Origin: Actinokineospora alba
Lineage (GTDB): Bacteria; Actinomycetota; Actinomycetes; Mycobacteriales; Pseudonocardiaceae
Assembly: GCF_004362515.1 (NCBI RefSeq)
Contig: NZ_SNXU01000001.1
Location: forward strand, 6,758,001-6,822,000
Reading direction: 5' to 3'
Length of the DNA: 64,000 nucleotides
Shown: positions 39,112 through 47,362 of the stretch, in pieces
How positions within the stretch are numbered: position 1 is the first letter of the stretch
How the letters are laid out: each line of letters starts with the position of its first letter
Position numbers and translations under genes: made by a program
Notes under the pieces: generated by a model
The model's database searches: none
Told to the model about the DNA's origin: nothing
The model's input: the letters and a program-made list of their open reading frames with translations, nothing else

Positions 39112-40031
39112 GTCAACCGCTCCCCTGCTTCGATGCGGATGCCGCGCGCCCAGTCGGTCGCCTGCATGCGTTTCTTCCCTTGTGCCTGTACTTCGCCCAG
39201 CTGCAACGGCCACGTGGCCGTCCCGACCAGGATGCGCTTGCGCTCGACGAGCAGTTCACCCGGGGCGAGATCGCCTTCGGCGCGGCTCATCGGGCCGAGC
39301 TTGATCCGCTCGCCGCGGAACTCCGCCCACGCGCCCGGTTCCGGCGTGACCGCGCGGACGCGGCGGTCGACGGCGAGGCCGGGGAGGGTGAAGTCGACCT
39401 TCGCGTCGTCGACGGTGATCTTGTGGGCGTAGCTGACGCCCTCTGCGGGCTGCTCGCGCGCGACCAGCTTGCCGCCTTCGATGCCGTCCAGTGTGGACAG
39501 CAGCAGACCGGCGCCCGCGTGCGCGAGGCGGTCGAGCAGGGCGCCGGAGGTGTCGTCGGGCCGGATCGGCTCGGTGAGCACACCGAAGACCGGACCCGCG
39601 TCGAGTTCCTTGACGATCTGGAACGTGCTGGCGCCGGTGATCTCGTCGCCGTGGTAGACCGCCGCCTGAACCGGGGCCGCGCCACGCCAGGCGGGCAGCA
39701 CCGAGAAGTGCAGGTTCACCCAGCCGCAGCGGGGAATGTCCAAAGCGGACTGCGGCAGCATCGCGCCGTACGCCACGACGGGGCAGCAGTCCGGCTCGAT
39801 CTCGCGCAGCCGCGTCTGGAAGGACTTGCTGGACGCCTTGACCGGGCTCAGCACCTCGATGCCGTGCTCATCGGCCAGCGCCGCGACCGGCGACCGGACC
39901 AGCTTGCGTCCGCGTCCGGCGGGCGCGTCCGGCCTGGTGACGACCGCGGCGACCTCATGGCGTCCGGACTCCAGCAGCGCCCGCAGCGACGGGACGGCGA
40001 CCTCGGGCGTGCCCGCGAACACCAGCCGCAT
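39108..40031 (-). CDS. fmt: Methionyl-tRNA formyltransferase
   Basis: This 307-residue enzyme formylates initiator Met-tRNA. It shows the N-terminal FAGTPEVAVPSL, the folate and catalytic segment NLHFSVLPAWRGAAPVQ, and the C-terminal oligonucleotide-binding domain. The ATG (40031) shares bases with the def stop (TGATG). It is paired with def, which removes the formyl group. Confidence 0.96.
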   Translation of the reverse strand: MRLVFAGTPEVAVPSLRALLESGRHEVAAVVTRPDAPAGRGRKLVRSPVAALADEHGIEVLSPVKASSKSFQTRLREIEPDCCPVVAYGAMLPQSALDIPRCGWVNLHFSVLPAWRGAAPVQAAVYHGDEITGASTFQIVKELDAGPVFGVLTEPIRPDDTSGALLDRLAHAGAGLLLSTLDGIEGGKLVAREQPAEGVSYAHKITVDDAKVDFTLPGLAVDRRVRAVTPEPGAWAEFRGERIKLGPMSRAEGDLAPGELLVERKRILVGTATWPLQLGEVQAQGKKRMQATDWARGIRIEAGERLT

Positions 40032-40576
40032 CAGTGGGCACCGAACAGCGGGTGCGGGCTCTGCTTGAGCGTGGGCACGGCGCCGTCGAACCAGTCGGCG
40101 TTGCGGATCTCGCGCATCGCGAGCTTGCGGGTGGCGTCGTCGAGCCGGTCGACGAACAGCACGCCGTCGAGGTGGTCGGTCTCGTGCTGGATGCAGCGGG
40201 CCAGCAGGTCGGTGCCCTCGATCTCGATGGGCTCGCCGTGCAGGTTGCACCCGCGCGCGACCACGTTGCTGTGGCGGCGGCAATCCCAGGAGAAGCCGGG
40301 GATGGACAGGCAGCCCTCGGGGCCCAGCTGGTAGTCCTCGCCGACCGAGGTCCACACCGGGTTGATCATGTGCCCAGCGAACCCGTCGCAGTGGTAGGTG
40401 AACACGCGCAGCCCGACCCCGAGCTGCGGCGCGGCGATCCCGGCACCGCCCTGGGACTCCATGGTGTCCCAGAGGTCCTTGACGAGGTTGTGCAGCTCTC
40501 GGTCGAAGTCGACCACCTCGGCCGCGGGCGTGCGCAGCACGGGATCCCCGAAGAGCCGGATCGGCTGAACGGTCAC
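40031..40576 (-). CDS. def: Peptide deformylase
   Basis: This 181-residue metalloenzyme removes the N-formyl group from new proteins. All three motifs are present: GGAGIAAPQ, EGCLS (metal Cys) and QHETDH (HExxH). The GTG start at 40576 has GGAG at 4 bp spacing. It is the first gene of def-fmt-rsmB-flavoprotein and divergent from the sigma-factor gene. Confidence 0.96.
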   Translation of the reverse strand: MTVQPIRLFGDPVLRTPAAEVVDFDRELHNLVKDLWDTMESQGGAGIAAPQLGVGLRVFTYHCDGFAGHMINPVWTSVGEDYQLGPEGCLSIPGFSWDCRRHSNVVARGCNLHGEPIEIEGTDLLARCIQHETDHLDGVLFVDRLDDATRKLAMREIRNADWFDGAVPTLKQSPHPLFGAH

Positions 40577-40719
40577 AAAGCTCCTTCGACGTGCGGGCGG
40601 TCGTCCCAGTGTATTCAGCTCCGATGCAACGCTTCACCCCGGAGCGGACACCTACCTTCGTGACTACCATCGCGCGATCAAGCTGGGGGGCGAGAGCGCT
40701 GGACGCATCCGACATCGCG

Positions 40720-41274
40720 GTGACCTCCGACAGCGACGCGGTCTTGTGGCGAAGAGCGGCCGAGGGCGACCGCTCCGCGTTCGGCCTGCTGTTCGAACGC
40801 CATGTCCAAGCCGTGTGGAACCACGCGTACCGGCTCACCGGGTCGTGGGCGCAGGCCGAGGACGTGACGTCGGCCGCGTTCATGACCGGCTGGTCGAGGC
40901 GCCGGGAGGTGACCCTGGTCCGGGACAGCGCGCTGCCCTGGTTCTACGCGGTCGTGGGCAACCTCGCGCGCACCGAGTTCCGGCGGTCGACCAGGTTCCT
41001 GCGGGCGGTGCGACGGGTGCCGGTCGAGGAGACCGCGGGCGACCATGCCGACGCCGTCGTCCAGCGGGTCGACGACGACCGGCGTACCAGGGAGGTCGCC
41101 GAAGCCGTGCGCTCGCTGCCGAAGGCGGAGCGGGAAGCGGTGGAGCTGTGTCTGTTGGGGGAAGTGTCGACCGCGGACGCGGCCGCGTTGCTCGGGGTCG
41201 CGGAGGTCAGCGTGCGATCGCGGCTGTCGCGGGCACGGGCCCGGCTGCGCACTGTGCTGGAGGAGAGGGCATGA
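40720..41274 (+). CDS. ECF-type RNA polymerase sigma factor
   Basis: About 184 residues. Region 2 is GDRSAFGLLFERHVQAVWNH, with AEDVTSAAFMTGW for -10 binding; region 4 is LPKAEREAVELCLL, with an HTH at STADAAALLGVAEVSVRSRL. The start is uncertain: the GTG at 40720 is compact, but the frame is open to 40591 and no candidate has a convincing ribosome site. It overlaps the next gene by 4 bp, the classic sigma/anti-sigma arrangement. Confidence 0.88.
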   Translation: MTSDSDAVLWRRAAEGDRSAFGLLFERHVQAVWNHAYRLTGSWAQAEDVTSAAFMTGWSRRREVTLVRDSALPWFYAVVGNLARTEFRRSTRFLRAVRRVPVEETAGDHADAVVQRVDDDRRTREVAEAVRSLPKAEREAVELCLLGEVSTADAAALLGVAEVSVRSRLSRARARLRTVLEERA

Positions 41275-42518
41275 CCGAGGAGTGGAGGCCGTACGTCGCG
41301 CCCCCGCGGGATCTGCCGGACGACGTCCGCGACCGCATCCGGACCCGGGCGCTCGGCGAGGCGGCGGGGGGCAGGCGCCGCACACCGTTGGCCGTGGCGG
41401 CCGTCGTCGCACTGCTGGTGGCGGGCGGCTCGGCGGCGGTGGACTGGTTGGCCGGAGTAGAGCCACCCGCCAACGGCCTGCCGGGGCCGGAGGTCGACAT
41501 GACCCGCGCGCAAACCGAGTTGGACCGCTGCTGGGCCGCCGTCGTGGACGCGGGCAAGGCCGCGCGATTCCCTCATCGGGCGACTTGGCGGCCGGTGATC
41601 GGCTGGCAGGTCGAAGGCCGGTGGATCTTGGCGGCCCGGTCTGGGGAGACGCCGATCTTCTGCGAGACGACCACGACGTCGGTGACAGTGGCGGACCCGA
41701 AAGCCTTGGCACCAGCCGCGTCGGGGACGGGGACGGCCGCGCTGCTGTTCACCCCGGCGGGCTCCGTCGCGGGGGTAGCGGACCCGACCTGGTCGACGCT
41801 GTTCGTCGACGCGGAATCCGGCGGCCCGACCGTGGGCCACGGCACGCAGGCCATGGTGAAGGACGGCATGTGGGTCGGGATGAATCCATTGAGCCAGGGT
41901 CCGATGAAGGTCTCCGCGACGGCCCCCATTGGGGACGGTGGCCCCCCGGAGGTCCGCAACCTGCCCACGCCCGCCGCTCCCGCGGTGTCCGTGGTGGATC
42001 GTCCCCTTCCGGCGGGCGAACGCGCCTCGTCGCAGGGCGCCTTCCTCGGCGAATGCCTGACGAAGTCGGAGACACCCGTGGTGGACCCCGACGCCTGGCA
42101 GCCGGGTGCGATGACGTCCGGTGGGGCGAAACGAACCGTCGTGGCGCGGCTTGGCGATCTGGTGGCGTCCTGCACCCGCGACTATGACGCGGGCACGGGT
42201 AGCCGCCGGTTCTCCTTCAGCGTCATCCATGAGGAGGTGATGCTCGCCCGGCCGATCCAGTTCGTCACGCTGGTCGAACCGGAGGCGGGTGAGAGCGCGT
42301 GGGCAATCGGGGCGGTCGAACCTGAGGTCTCGGGGATGAAGCTGACCATGAAACCCGGAGCGGAACCGATCTCGGTGCCGATCATCGGTTCGACGTTCGC
42401 GTTGCCGATCCCCCAAGAGCTGATGCCACAGGCATATGCAGTGCCAACGGGGGTTCAGGTCGTGGTGACCGATCGCAACGGCAAGGAGATTCACTCCGGG
42501 CAGTTGTTCCCGGGGTGA
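41271..42518 (+). CDS. Membrane-anchored partner of the ECF sigma factor, putative anti-sigma factor
   Basis: This 415-residue protein has a short cytoplasmic N-terminus of about 37 residues, one transmembrane helix (PLAVAAVVALLVAGGSAAV) and a long extracytoplasmic region with no recognised domain. No HxxxCxxC zinc motif of the common anti-sigma fold is present, so the anti-sigma role rests only on topology and the 4-bp overlap with the sigma gene (GGAGAGGGC precedes the ATG). Paired Cys in the outer domain (near FCETT, GECLTKS and ASCTRD) could form disulfides. It converges on priA with a 3-bp gap. Confidence 0.7.
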   Translation: MTEEWRPYVAPPRDLPDDVRDRIRTRALGEAAGGRRRTPLAVAAVVALLVAGGSAAVDWLAGVEPPANGLPGPEVDMTRAQTELDRCWAAVVDAGKAARFPHRATWRPVIGWQVEGRWILAARSGETPIFCETTTTSVTVADPKALAPAASGTGTAALLFTPAGSVAGVADPTWSTLFVDAESGGPTVGHGTQAMVKDGMWVGMNPLSQGPMKVSATAPIGDGGPPEVRNLPTPAAPAVSVVDRPLPAGERASSQGAFLGECLTKSETPVVDPDAWQPGAMTSGGAKRTVVARLGDLVASCTRDYDAGTGSRRFSFSVIHEEVMLARPIQFVTLVEPEAGESAWAIGAVEPEVSGMKLTMKPGAEPISVPIIGSTFALPIPQELMPQAYAVPTGVQVVVTDRNGKEIHSGQLFPG

Positions 42519-42521
42519 CGG

Positions 42522-44555
42522 TCAGATCAGGTCGAGCGGGTCGAGTTGGACGCGCAGCGGGTCTGGTTCCTTGCGGGCGGTGCGGATGGCTTGGGCCTTG
42601 GCCAGGGCGGTGGCCAGGGCTCGGCCTTCGGCGCGGGTCACGCGGATCAGGGCGCGTTCGCGGGCCGCCTGGCCGTTGGCGTCCAGGTCGCCTAGCGGGA
42701 CCGGGCCGAGGACTTCACCCGTCGGGGGCAGGGGGAGGTCGTCCAGGAATGCGGCGAGGGCGCTGGGGGTGCCGTCGACGGAGGCCATGCGGACGGCCGG
42801 GGGGAAGCCGAGTTCGGCGCGGGCGGCGAGTTCGCGGGACGCGTGCCAGACCGGGTCCCAGCGGACGAGGGCCTGGACGGTGGGGGCGGCCGAGTCGGCC
42901 ATGACGACGACTCGGCCGCCGTCGCTTGCGGGCCTGACCAGCGCGGACGCGGTCATCCAGCGGCGGAGGGCTTCCTCGGTGGCGCGCAGGTCGGCGCGGT
43001 TGAGGAGGGCCCAGGCGTCGAGGAGGAGGGCGGCGCCGTAGCCGTGCTCGGCGACTGGTTCGGCGCCGGGGGTGGCGACGACCAGGGCGGGTTCGGGGCC
43101 GACTGCGGCGAGGACTTCTTGGCCGCCGGACGTGCGGACGGGGACGCCGGCGAAGGCTCGGCCCAGTTCCTCGGCGGTGCGTTTGGCGCCGATGACGACG
43201 GCGCGGAGTTTGCGGGAGCCGCAGGTGGGGCAGCGGTAGTTGGCGTCGGCGGCGGCGCACCAGCGGCAGGCGGGGGGTTTGTTCTCGCCCTGGCTCAGCG
43301 GGCCCGCGCAGCGCCGGCAGCGGGCCGGGGTGCGGCAGTCCTGGCAGGTCAGGGCCGGGACGTAGCCGCGGCGCGGGACCTGGACCAGGACGGGGTGGCC
43401 TGCCTTGAGGGCGGCTCGGGCCGCGTCGAAGGCGACGGAGGGGACGCGGGCGGTGCGGGCGGCCGGGTCGCGCGCGAGTTGGGTCTCGTGTTCGCCGATG
43501 GCGGTCACCCGTGGGGCGGCGTCGCGGATGGCGTCGCGGGTGGCGACGATCTCGGGGGCCCAGCCGGAGTCGACGAGGACCTGGGCCTCGGCGGTGCGGG
43601 CGAAACCGGCGACGAGCACGCTGGCCTTGCCGAGGGCGCCGCGCTGGATGAGGACGTCGCGGACGTGTGGGTAGGGCGAGCGCAGGTCGGAGTGCTGGTC
43701 GTCGCCGTCGTCCCAGACGACGAGGATGCCTGGCTTCTCGACCGGGGCGTAGGCACTGGCTCGGGTGCCGACCACGATCCGCGCGCGACCGCGCCGCAGG
43801 GAAAGCCAGGCCCGGTAGCGCTTCGCGGGACCTTGGTCGGCCGACAGCGCGACAACGGCGTCGGCTCCCGCGAGGGCCACGCAGGCGGCGTGGACGCGGG
43901 TGACATCGCGGTGGTCCGGCACGACGAGGACCGCGCCTCGGCCCGCGGAGGCGGCGGTGGCGGCGAGTTCGGCGAGGCGGGTGGGCCAGTCCTCCCCCGG
44001 CAGGGCCTGCCAGACGGCGTGGGCTTGCCTGCCGGTGCGGACGGCTTCGAGGAAGGCGGTGCCGCGCGGGTAGCGCGACCAGCCCGCCGGGTCGGGGACG
44101 GCGGGCGGTGGGGCGGGTTCGGCGGGGTCCTCGGCTTCGACCCGGCCGTGGCGGGGTGGGATGGCGAGGCGGAGGACGTCGATCATGGTGCCGCCGTAGC
44201 GGTCGGCGACGGCGCGGCAGAGGCGGGCGATCTCGGGGGCCAGGACCGGTTCGGGTGAGACGACTCGGTCGAGGAACTGGAGGGTGCCCGCGTGGTCGGA
44301 CTCGGCGACCCGCTCGATCAGGAACCCGTCGACGAGTTGGCCCGCGAAGCGGACGCGGATTCGGCAGCCGGGGACGGCGTCGGCGTCGAGTTTGTCGGGG
44401 ACGAGGTAGTCGTAGGTGCGGTCGAGGTGCGCGAGGGGCACGTCGACGTAGACCTTGGCGACGGGGAGATCGGGGGCGGGCTGTTGTTTGCCCTTCGGCG
44501 GGGCGGGTTTTTTGGGTGCGGCGACCTCGAACAGGGCGTCGGGGTCGGAGGTCAT
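42522..44555 (-). CDS. priA: PriA-like primosomal protein, helicase motifs degenerate
   Basis: This 677-residue protein has the PriA DNA-binding N-terminus (VDVPLAHLDRTYDYLVPDKL), and the zinc-binding Cys cluster is intact (CQDCRTPARCRRC, CRWC, CPTCG). The helicase motifs are not: the Walker A position reads PGEDWPTR with no GKT, and the DEEH box reads WDDGDD. It is therefore probably a DNA-binding primosome factor without helicase activity, as known for actinobacterial PriA. It lies 30 bp downstream of the DUF397 gene. Confidence 0.9.
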   Translation of the reverse strand: MTSDPDALFEVAAPKKPAPPKGKQQPAPDLPVAKVYVDVPLAHLDRTYDYLVPDKLDADAVPGCRIRVRFAGQLVDGFLIERVAESDHAGTLQFLDRVVSPEPVLAPEIARLCRAVADRYGGTMIDVLRLAIPPRHGRVEAEDPAEPAPPPAVPDPAGWSRYPRGTAFLEAVRTGRQAHAVWQALPGEDWPTRLAELAATAASAGRGAVLVVPDHRDVTRVHAACVALAGADAVVALSADQGPAKRYRAWLSLRRGRARIVVGTRASAYAPVEKPGILVVWDDGDDQHSDLRSPYPHVRDVLIQRGALGKASVLVAGFARTAEAQVLVDSGWAPEIVATRDAIRDAAPRVTAIGEHETQLARDPAARTARVPSVAFDAARAALKAGHPVLVQVPRRGYVPALTCQDCRTPARCRRCAGPLSQGENKPPACRWCAAADANYRCPTCGSRKLRAVVIGAKRTAEELGRAFAGVPVRTSGGQEVLAAVGPEPALVVATPGAEPVAEHGYGAALLLDAWALLNRADLRATEEALRRWMTASALVRPASDGGRVVVMADSAAPTVQALVRWDPVWHASRELAARAELGFPPAVRMASVDGTPSALAAFLDDLPLPPTGEVLGPVPLGDLDANGQAARERALIRVTRAEGRALATALAKAQAIRTARKEPDPLRVQLDPLDLI

Positions 44556-44585
44556 GTGCGCTGGTTTACCAGAGCGGACCGACGA

Positions 44586-44756
44586 TCACTCGGTGCGGGC
44601 CAGCAGGTGCGGTGCCCAAGAGGAGGCGGGGAGGTGCAGAGTTCCCCCATCCGGGTTCTTGGAGTCGCGGAGGTGGACCTCGGTGGAATACGACACCTCG
44701 ACGCAGTCATCCCCTACGGGGCTGCTGAAGGTCGACTTCCGCCACTCAGCGTGCAT
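44586..44756 (-). CDS. DUF397 protein
   Basis: A 56-residue protein: it begins MHAEWRKSTFSSPVGDDCVE and continues VSYSTEVHLRDSKNPDGGTL, the full DUF397 pattern (WRKSSYS...CVEV...VRDSK.P.G..L). DUF397 proteins are almost always encoded beside XRE-DUF5753 regulators in actinomycetes and form regulatory or toxin-antitoxin-like pairs with them. It starts 6 bp past the XRE stop. Confidence 0.9.
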   Translation of the reverse strand: MHAEWRKSTFSSPVGDDCVEVSYSTEVHLRDSKNPDGGTLHLPASSWAPHLLARTE

Positions 44757-44762
44757 GCTGTT

Positions 44763-45596
44763 TCAGCTCCGTTCGTAATCGGCCGCCATCATCGCCAGGA
44801 AGTTCACCGAATCGGCGGAACTCAACGACAGCTTGGCCAGCATATCCGTCAGGCCATGGAACTCGTCGGTGTCTTCCTGCTCGTGCAGGAACCCCGAAGC
44901 GCCTTCGTGTTCCACGTAGACGATCGGCGGTTCCTTGGCGAACTCCAGCTTCGAGAAGTAGCCGGGGTTGCGATAGAGCCCGTGCCGGAAAGGGATTACG
45001 TGGATGGAGATATTCGGCAGCTTGGCTATATCCATGAGCCAACGCAACTGCTCGACCATCAGTTCCGGGCTGCCGCACGACCGGCGCAAGACGGCTTCAT
45101 CGATGATGGCCGTATACGCCGGGGCTGCGAGTTTGGTCAGCACCGACTGGCGCTCCATGCGCCCAGTCAGGCGCACGGTCACCTCTTCTTCGCCCGGATC
45201 ACCGAACGACAAGACCCTCCGCGCATAGCCGCGGGTCTGCAGGAGCCCCGGCACGTATGACGGAGCGAAGTTCACGATGGAGATCGCAGCGTCCTCGAAG
45301 ATCGGCAAGGCGGGGCGATCGACCGGGAACCGCACCGCGAGCCAGTGCGGCGCCTGCAAGTCCTCCACCAAGCCCATGGTTCGCTTGCGGTCGGGACCGA
45401 TCACCCCGTAGATCGCCAGCATGGCGGAGACTTCGGCGATGCTCGCGACTCGGCGGGCGTTCTCCGTGCGGTTCAGGGTGGCGATGGAGACGCCCAGCCG
45501 CGCTGCGGCTTGGCGAGTGGTGAGGCCCGCGCGCTCGCGCATGGTCGTCAGTTCGTTCCCCAGGGCGCGCATTCGGGCGGGCAGTCGTTCGCTCAT
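44763..45596 (-). CDS. XRE-family regulator with DUF5753 domain (Scr1/BldB-partner type)
   Basis: The 277-residue protein has an N-terminal HTH (about residues 10-65, LGNELTTMRERAGLTTRQAAARLGV, starting after a basic tail) and a C-terminal DUF5753 sensor domain (VPGLLQTRGYARRVL, then RQSVLTKLAAPAYTAIIDEAVLRR). Such regulators pair with DUF397 proteins in development or stress control in Streptomyces. The pair interrupts the metK-priA neighbourhood of mycobacteria. Confidence 0.9.
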   Translation of the reverse strand: MSERLPARMRALGNELTTMRERAGLTTRQAAARLGVSIATLNRTENARRVASIAEVSAMLAIYGVIGPDRKRTMGLVEDLQAPHWLAVRFPVDRPALPIFEDAAISIVNFAPSYVPGLLQTRGYARRVLSFGDPGEEEVTVRLTGRMERQSVLTKLAAPAYTAIIDEAVLRRSCGSPELMVEQLRWLMDIAKLPNISIHVIPFRHGLYRNPGYFSKLEFAKEPPIVYVEHEGASGFLHEQEDTDEFHGLTDMLAKLSLSSADSVNFLAMMAADYERS

Positions 45597-45653
45597 GTGT
45601 TCATGAGATCAGCTTCCACCCAAGCCGCAACCGCCACGAATGGCTGAGCTTTC

Positions 45654-46058
45654 TCAGGGGTCGTAACGCTGATCGTGGTAGGCCGCGTACATCGCCACGA
45701 CTTCCGCGCGGTCGTGCGGTTCCGCCTCTTCGCGGATCCGTCGATTCAACCCGGCCGGGTATCCGTGTTTTACGAGCCGCCGCTCCGACGCGTGCTCCAT
45801 AAAGGACATCGCGAAGTACAAACCGGTGATATAAGCCAACGTCACCATCGAGAACCGCAACGACAACGGGCCTGGCACCAACATCAGCAGCCACCACGGC
45901 GCCAACAGCACCAGCGACCGTGCCAAATGCCGGAAGACCCATGTCCGACACGTCAGGTCCCACAGCACCCAGTGCCGGAACCGATCAGGCAGCCTTCCCC
46001 CGATGGCATACCAAAGCCACCGCACGGGGCCAGGACGGTCTCGGACCACACCGGACAT
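45654..46058 (-). CDS. DUF5313 membrane protein
   Basis: About 134 residues starting at MSGVVRDRPGPVRWLWYAIG. The family core RLPDRFRHWVLWDLTCRTWVFRH is followed by two membrane helices (SLVLLAPWWLLMLVPGPLSL and MVTLAYITGLYFAMSF) and a charged tail with RRLVKHGYP. Function unknown. It sits 3 bp from the metK terminator hairpin. Confidence 0.82.
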   Translation of the reverse strand: MSGVVRDRPGPVRWLWYAIGGRLPDRFRHWVLWDLTCRTWVFRHLARSLVLLAPWWLLMLVPGPLSLRFSMVTLAYITGLYFAMSFMEHASERRLVKHGYPAGLNRRIREEAEPHDRAEVVAMYAAYHDQRYDP

Positions 46059-46060
46059 GC

Positions 46061-46110
46061 TAAGCGGCCGGTGTCCAGGTGGCTTGATCACCCTGAACAC
46101 CGGCCGCTTA
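46061..46110 (-). terminator. metK terminator
   Basis: Perfect 14-bp arms TAAGCGGCCGGTGT (46061-46074) and its complement (46097-46110) extend inward by CAGG/CCTG after one mismatch. It is 7 bp past the metK stop and ends the mihF-gmk-rpoZ-coaBC-metK run. Confidence 0.9.
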
Positions 46111-46117
46111 GGAAGAA

Positions 46118-47323
46118 CTAGTGACCGACGGCCTGCTTGAGGTCGTCCGCCCGGTCCGTGCGCTCCCACGGGAGGTCCAGCTCCGGGCGACCGAAGTGGC
46201 CGTACGCCGCGGTCGGCGCGTAGATCGGCCGCAGCAGGTCGAGGTCGCGAATGATCGCCGCGGGACGGAGGTCGAAGACCTCGCGAATCGCTTCCTGGAT
46301 CTTCAGCGGGTCGGCGTTCTCGGTGCCGAACGTCTCGACGAACAGGCCCACGGGCGCGGCCTTGCCGATCGCGTACGCGACCTGCACCTCGATACGCGAA
46401 GCGAGGCCCGCCGCGACGGCGTTCTTCGCGACCCAGCGCATCGCGTACGCCGCCGAGCGGTCGACCTTTGACGGGTCCTTGCCGGAGAACGCGCCACCAC
46501 CGTGCCGCGCCATGCCGCCGTAGGTGTCGACGATGATCTTGCGGCCGGTCAGGCCCGCGTCACCCATGGGGCCACCGATGACGAACCGACCGGTCGGGTT
46601 GACCAGCAGGCGCACGTTCTCGGTGTCGAGGTCGAGGTCCGCCAGCTCCGGCAGCACGACCTGCTCGCGCACGTCGACACCGAGCAGCTTCTCCAGGTCG
46701 ACGCCCTCCGCGTGCTGGCTGGACACGACCACCGTGTCCAAACGCACCGCGCGGTCGCCGTCGTACTCGATGGTGACCTGGGTCTTGCCGTCGGGACGCA
46801 GGTACGGCAGCACACCGTCCTTGCGGACCTTGGTGAGCCGCTTCGCGAGCCGGTGCGCGAGCGCGATCGGCAGCGGCATCAGCTCGGGGGTGTCCGTGCA
46901 GGCGTAGCCGAACATCAGCCCCTGGTCGCCCGCGCCCTGGCGGTCGATCTCGTCCTCGGCGTGGTCCACCCGCGACTCATACGCGGTGTCGACGCCCTGG
47001 GCGATGTCCGGGGACTGCGACCCGATGGCGATGTTCACGCCACACGAGTTGCCGTCGAAACCCTTGGCCGAGGAGTCATACCCGATCTTGAGGATGACGT
47101 CACGCACGATCGACGGAATGTCCGCGTACGCCTCAGTGGTGACCTCACCGGCGACGTGCACCTGGCCGGTGGTCACCAGCGTCTCGACCGCCACGCGCGA
47201 ACGCGGGTCCTTGGACAGCAGTGCGTCCAGAACGGAGTCACTGATGGCGTCGCAGATCTTGTCCGGGTGGCCCTCAGTGACCGACTCCGAAGTGAACAGT
47301 CGGCGGCTACCTGTCTCACTCAC
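46118..47323 (-). CDS. metK: S-adenosylmethionine synthetase
   Basis: This 401-residue enzyme makes SAM from methionine and ATP. The motifs GHPDKICDAISD, GAGDQGLMFGYA and GGGAFSGKDPSKVDRSAAY are intact. The start is the GTG at 47323 (VSETGSRRLFTSESVTEG) with AGGTGGGG upstream; another GTG is 12 bp earlier. No SAM riboswitch is visible in the 39 bp after coaBC, which instead holds a small GAAGAC/GTCTTC hairpin. Confidence 0.97.
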   Translation of the reverse strand: MSETGSRRLFTSESVTEGHPDKICDAISDSVLDALLSKDPRSRVAVETLVTTGQVHVAGEVTTEAYADIPSIVRDVILKIGYDSSAKGFDGNSCGVNIAIGSQSPDIAQGVDTAYESRVDHAEDEIDRQGAGDQGLMFGYACTDTPELMPLPIALAHRLAKRLTKVRKDGVLPYLRPDGKTQVTIEYDGDRAVRLDTVVVSSQHAEGVDLEKLLGVDVREQVVLPELADLDLDTENVRLLVNPTGRFVIGGPMGDAGLTGRKIIVDTYGGMARHGGGAFSGKDPSKVDRSAAYAMRWVAKNAVAAGLASRIEVQVAYAIGKAAPVGLFVETFGTENADPLKIQEAIREVFDLRPAAIIRDLDLLRPIYAPTAAYGHFGRPELDLPWERTDRADDLKQAVGH

Positions 47324-47362
47324 GACTAACCCCACCTCATCCGAAGACTTATCGTCTTCACT

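Noticed and set aside
47324..47362. SAM riboswitch before metK
   Set aside because: Only 39 bp separate coaBC from metK; just a 6-bp hairpin is present.
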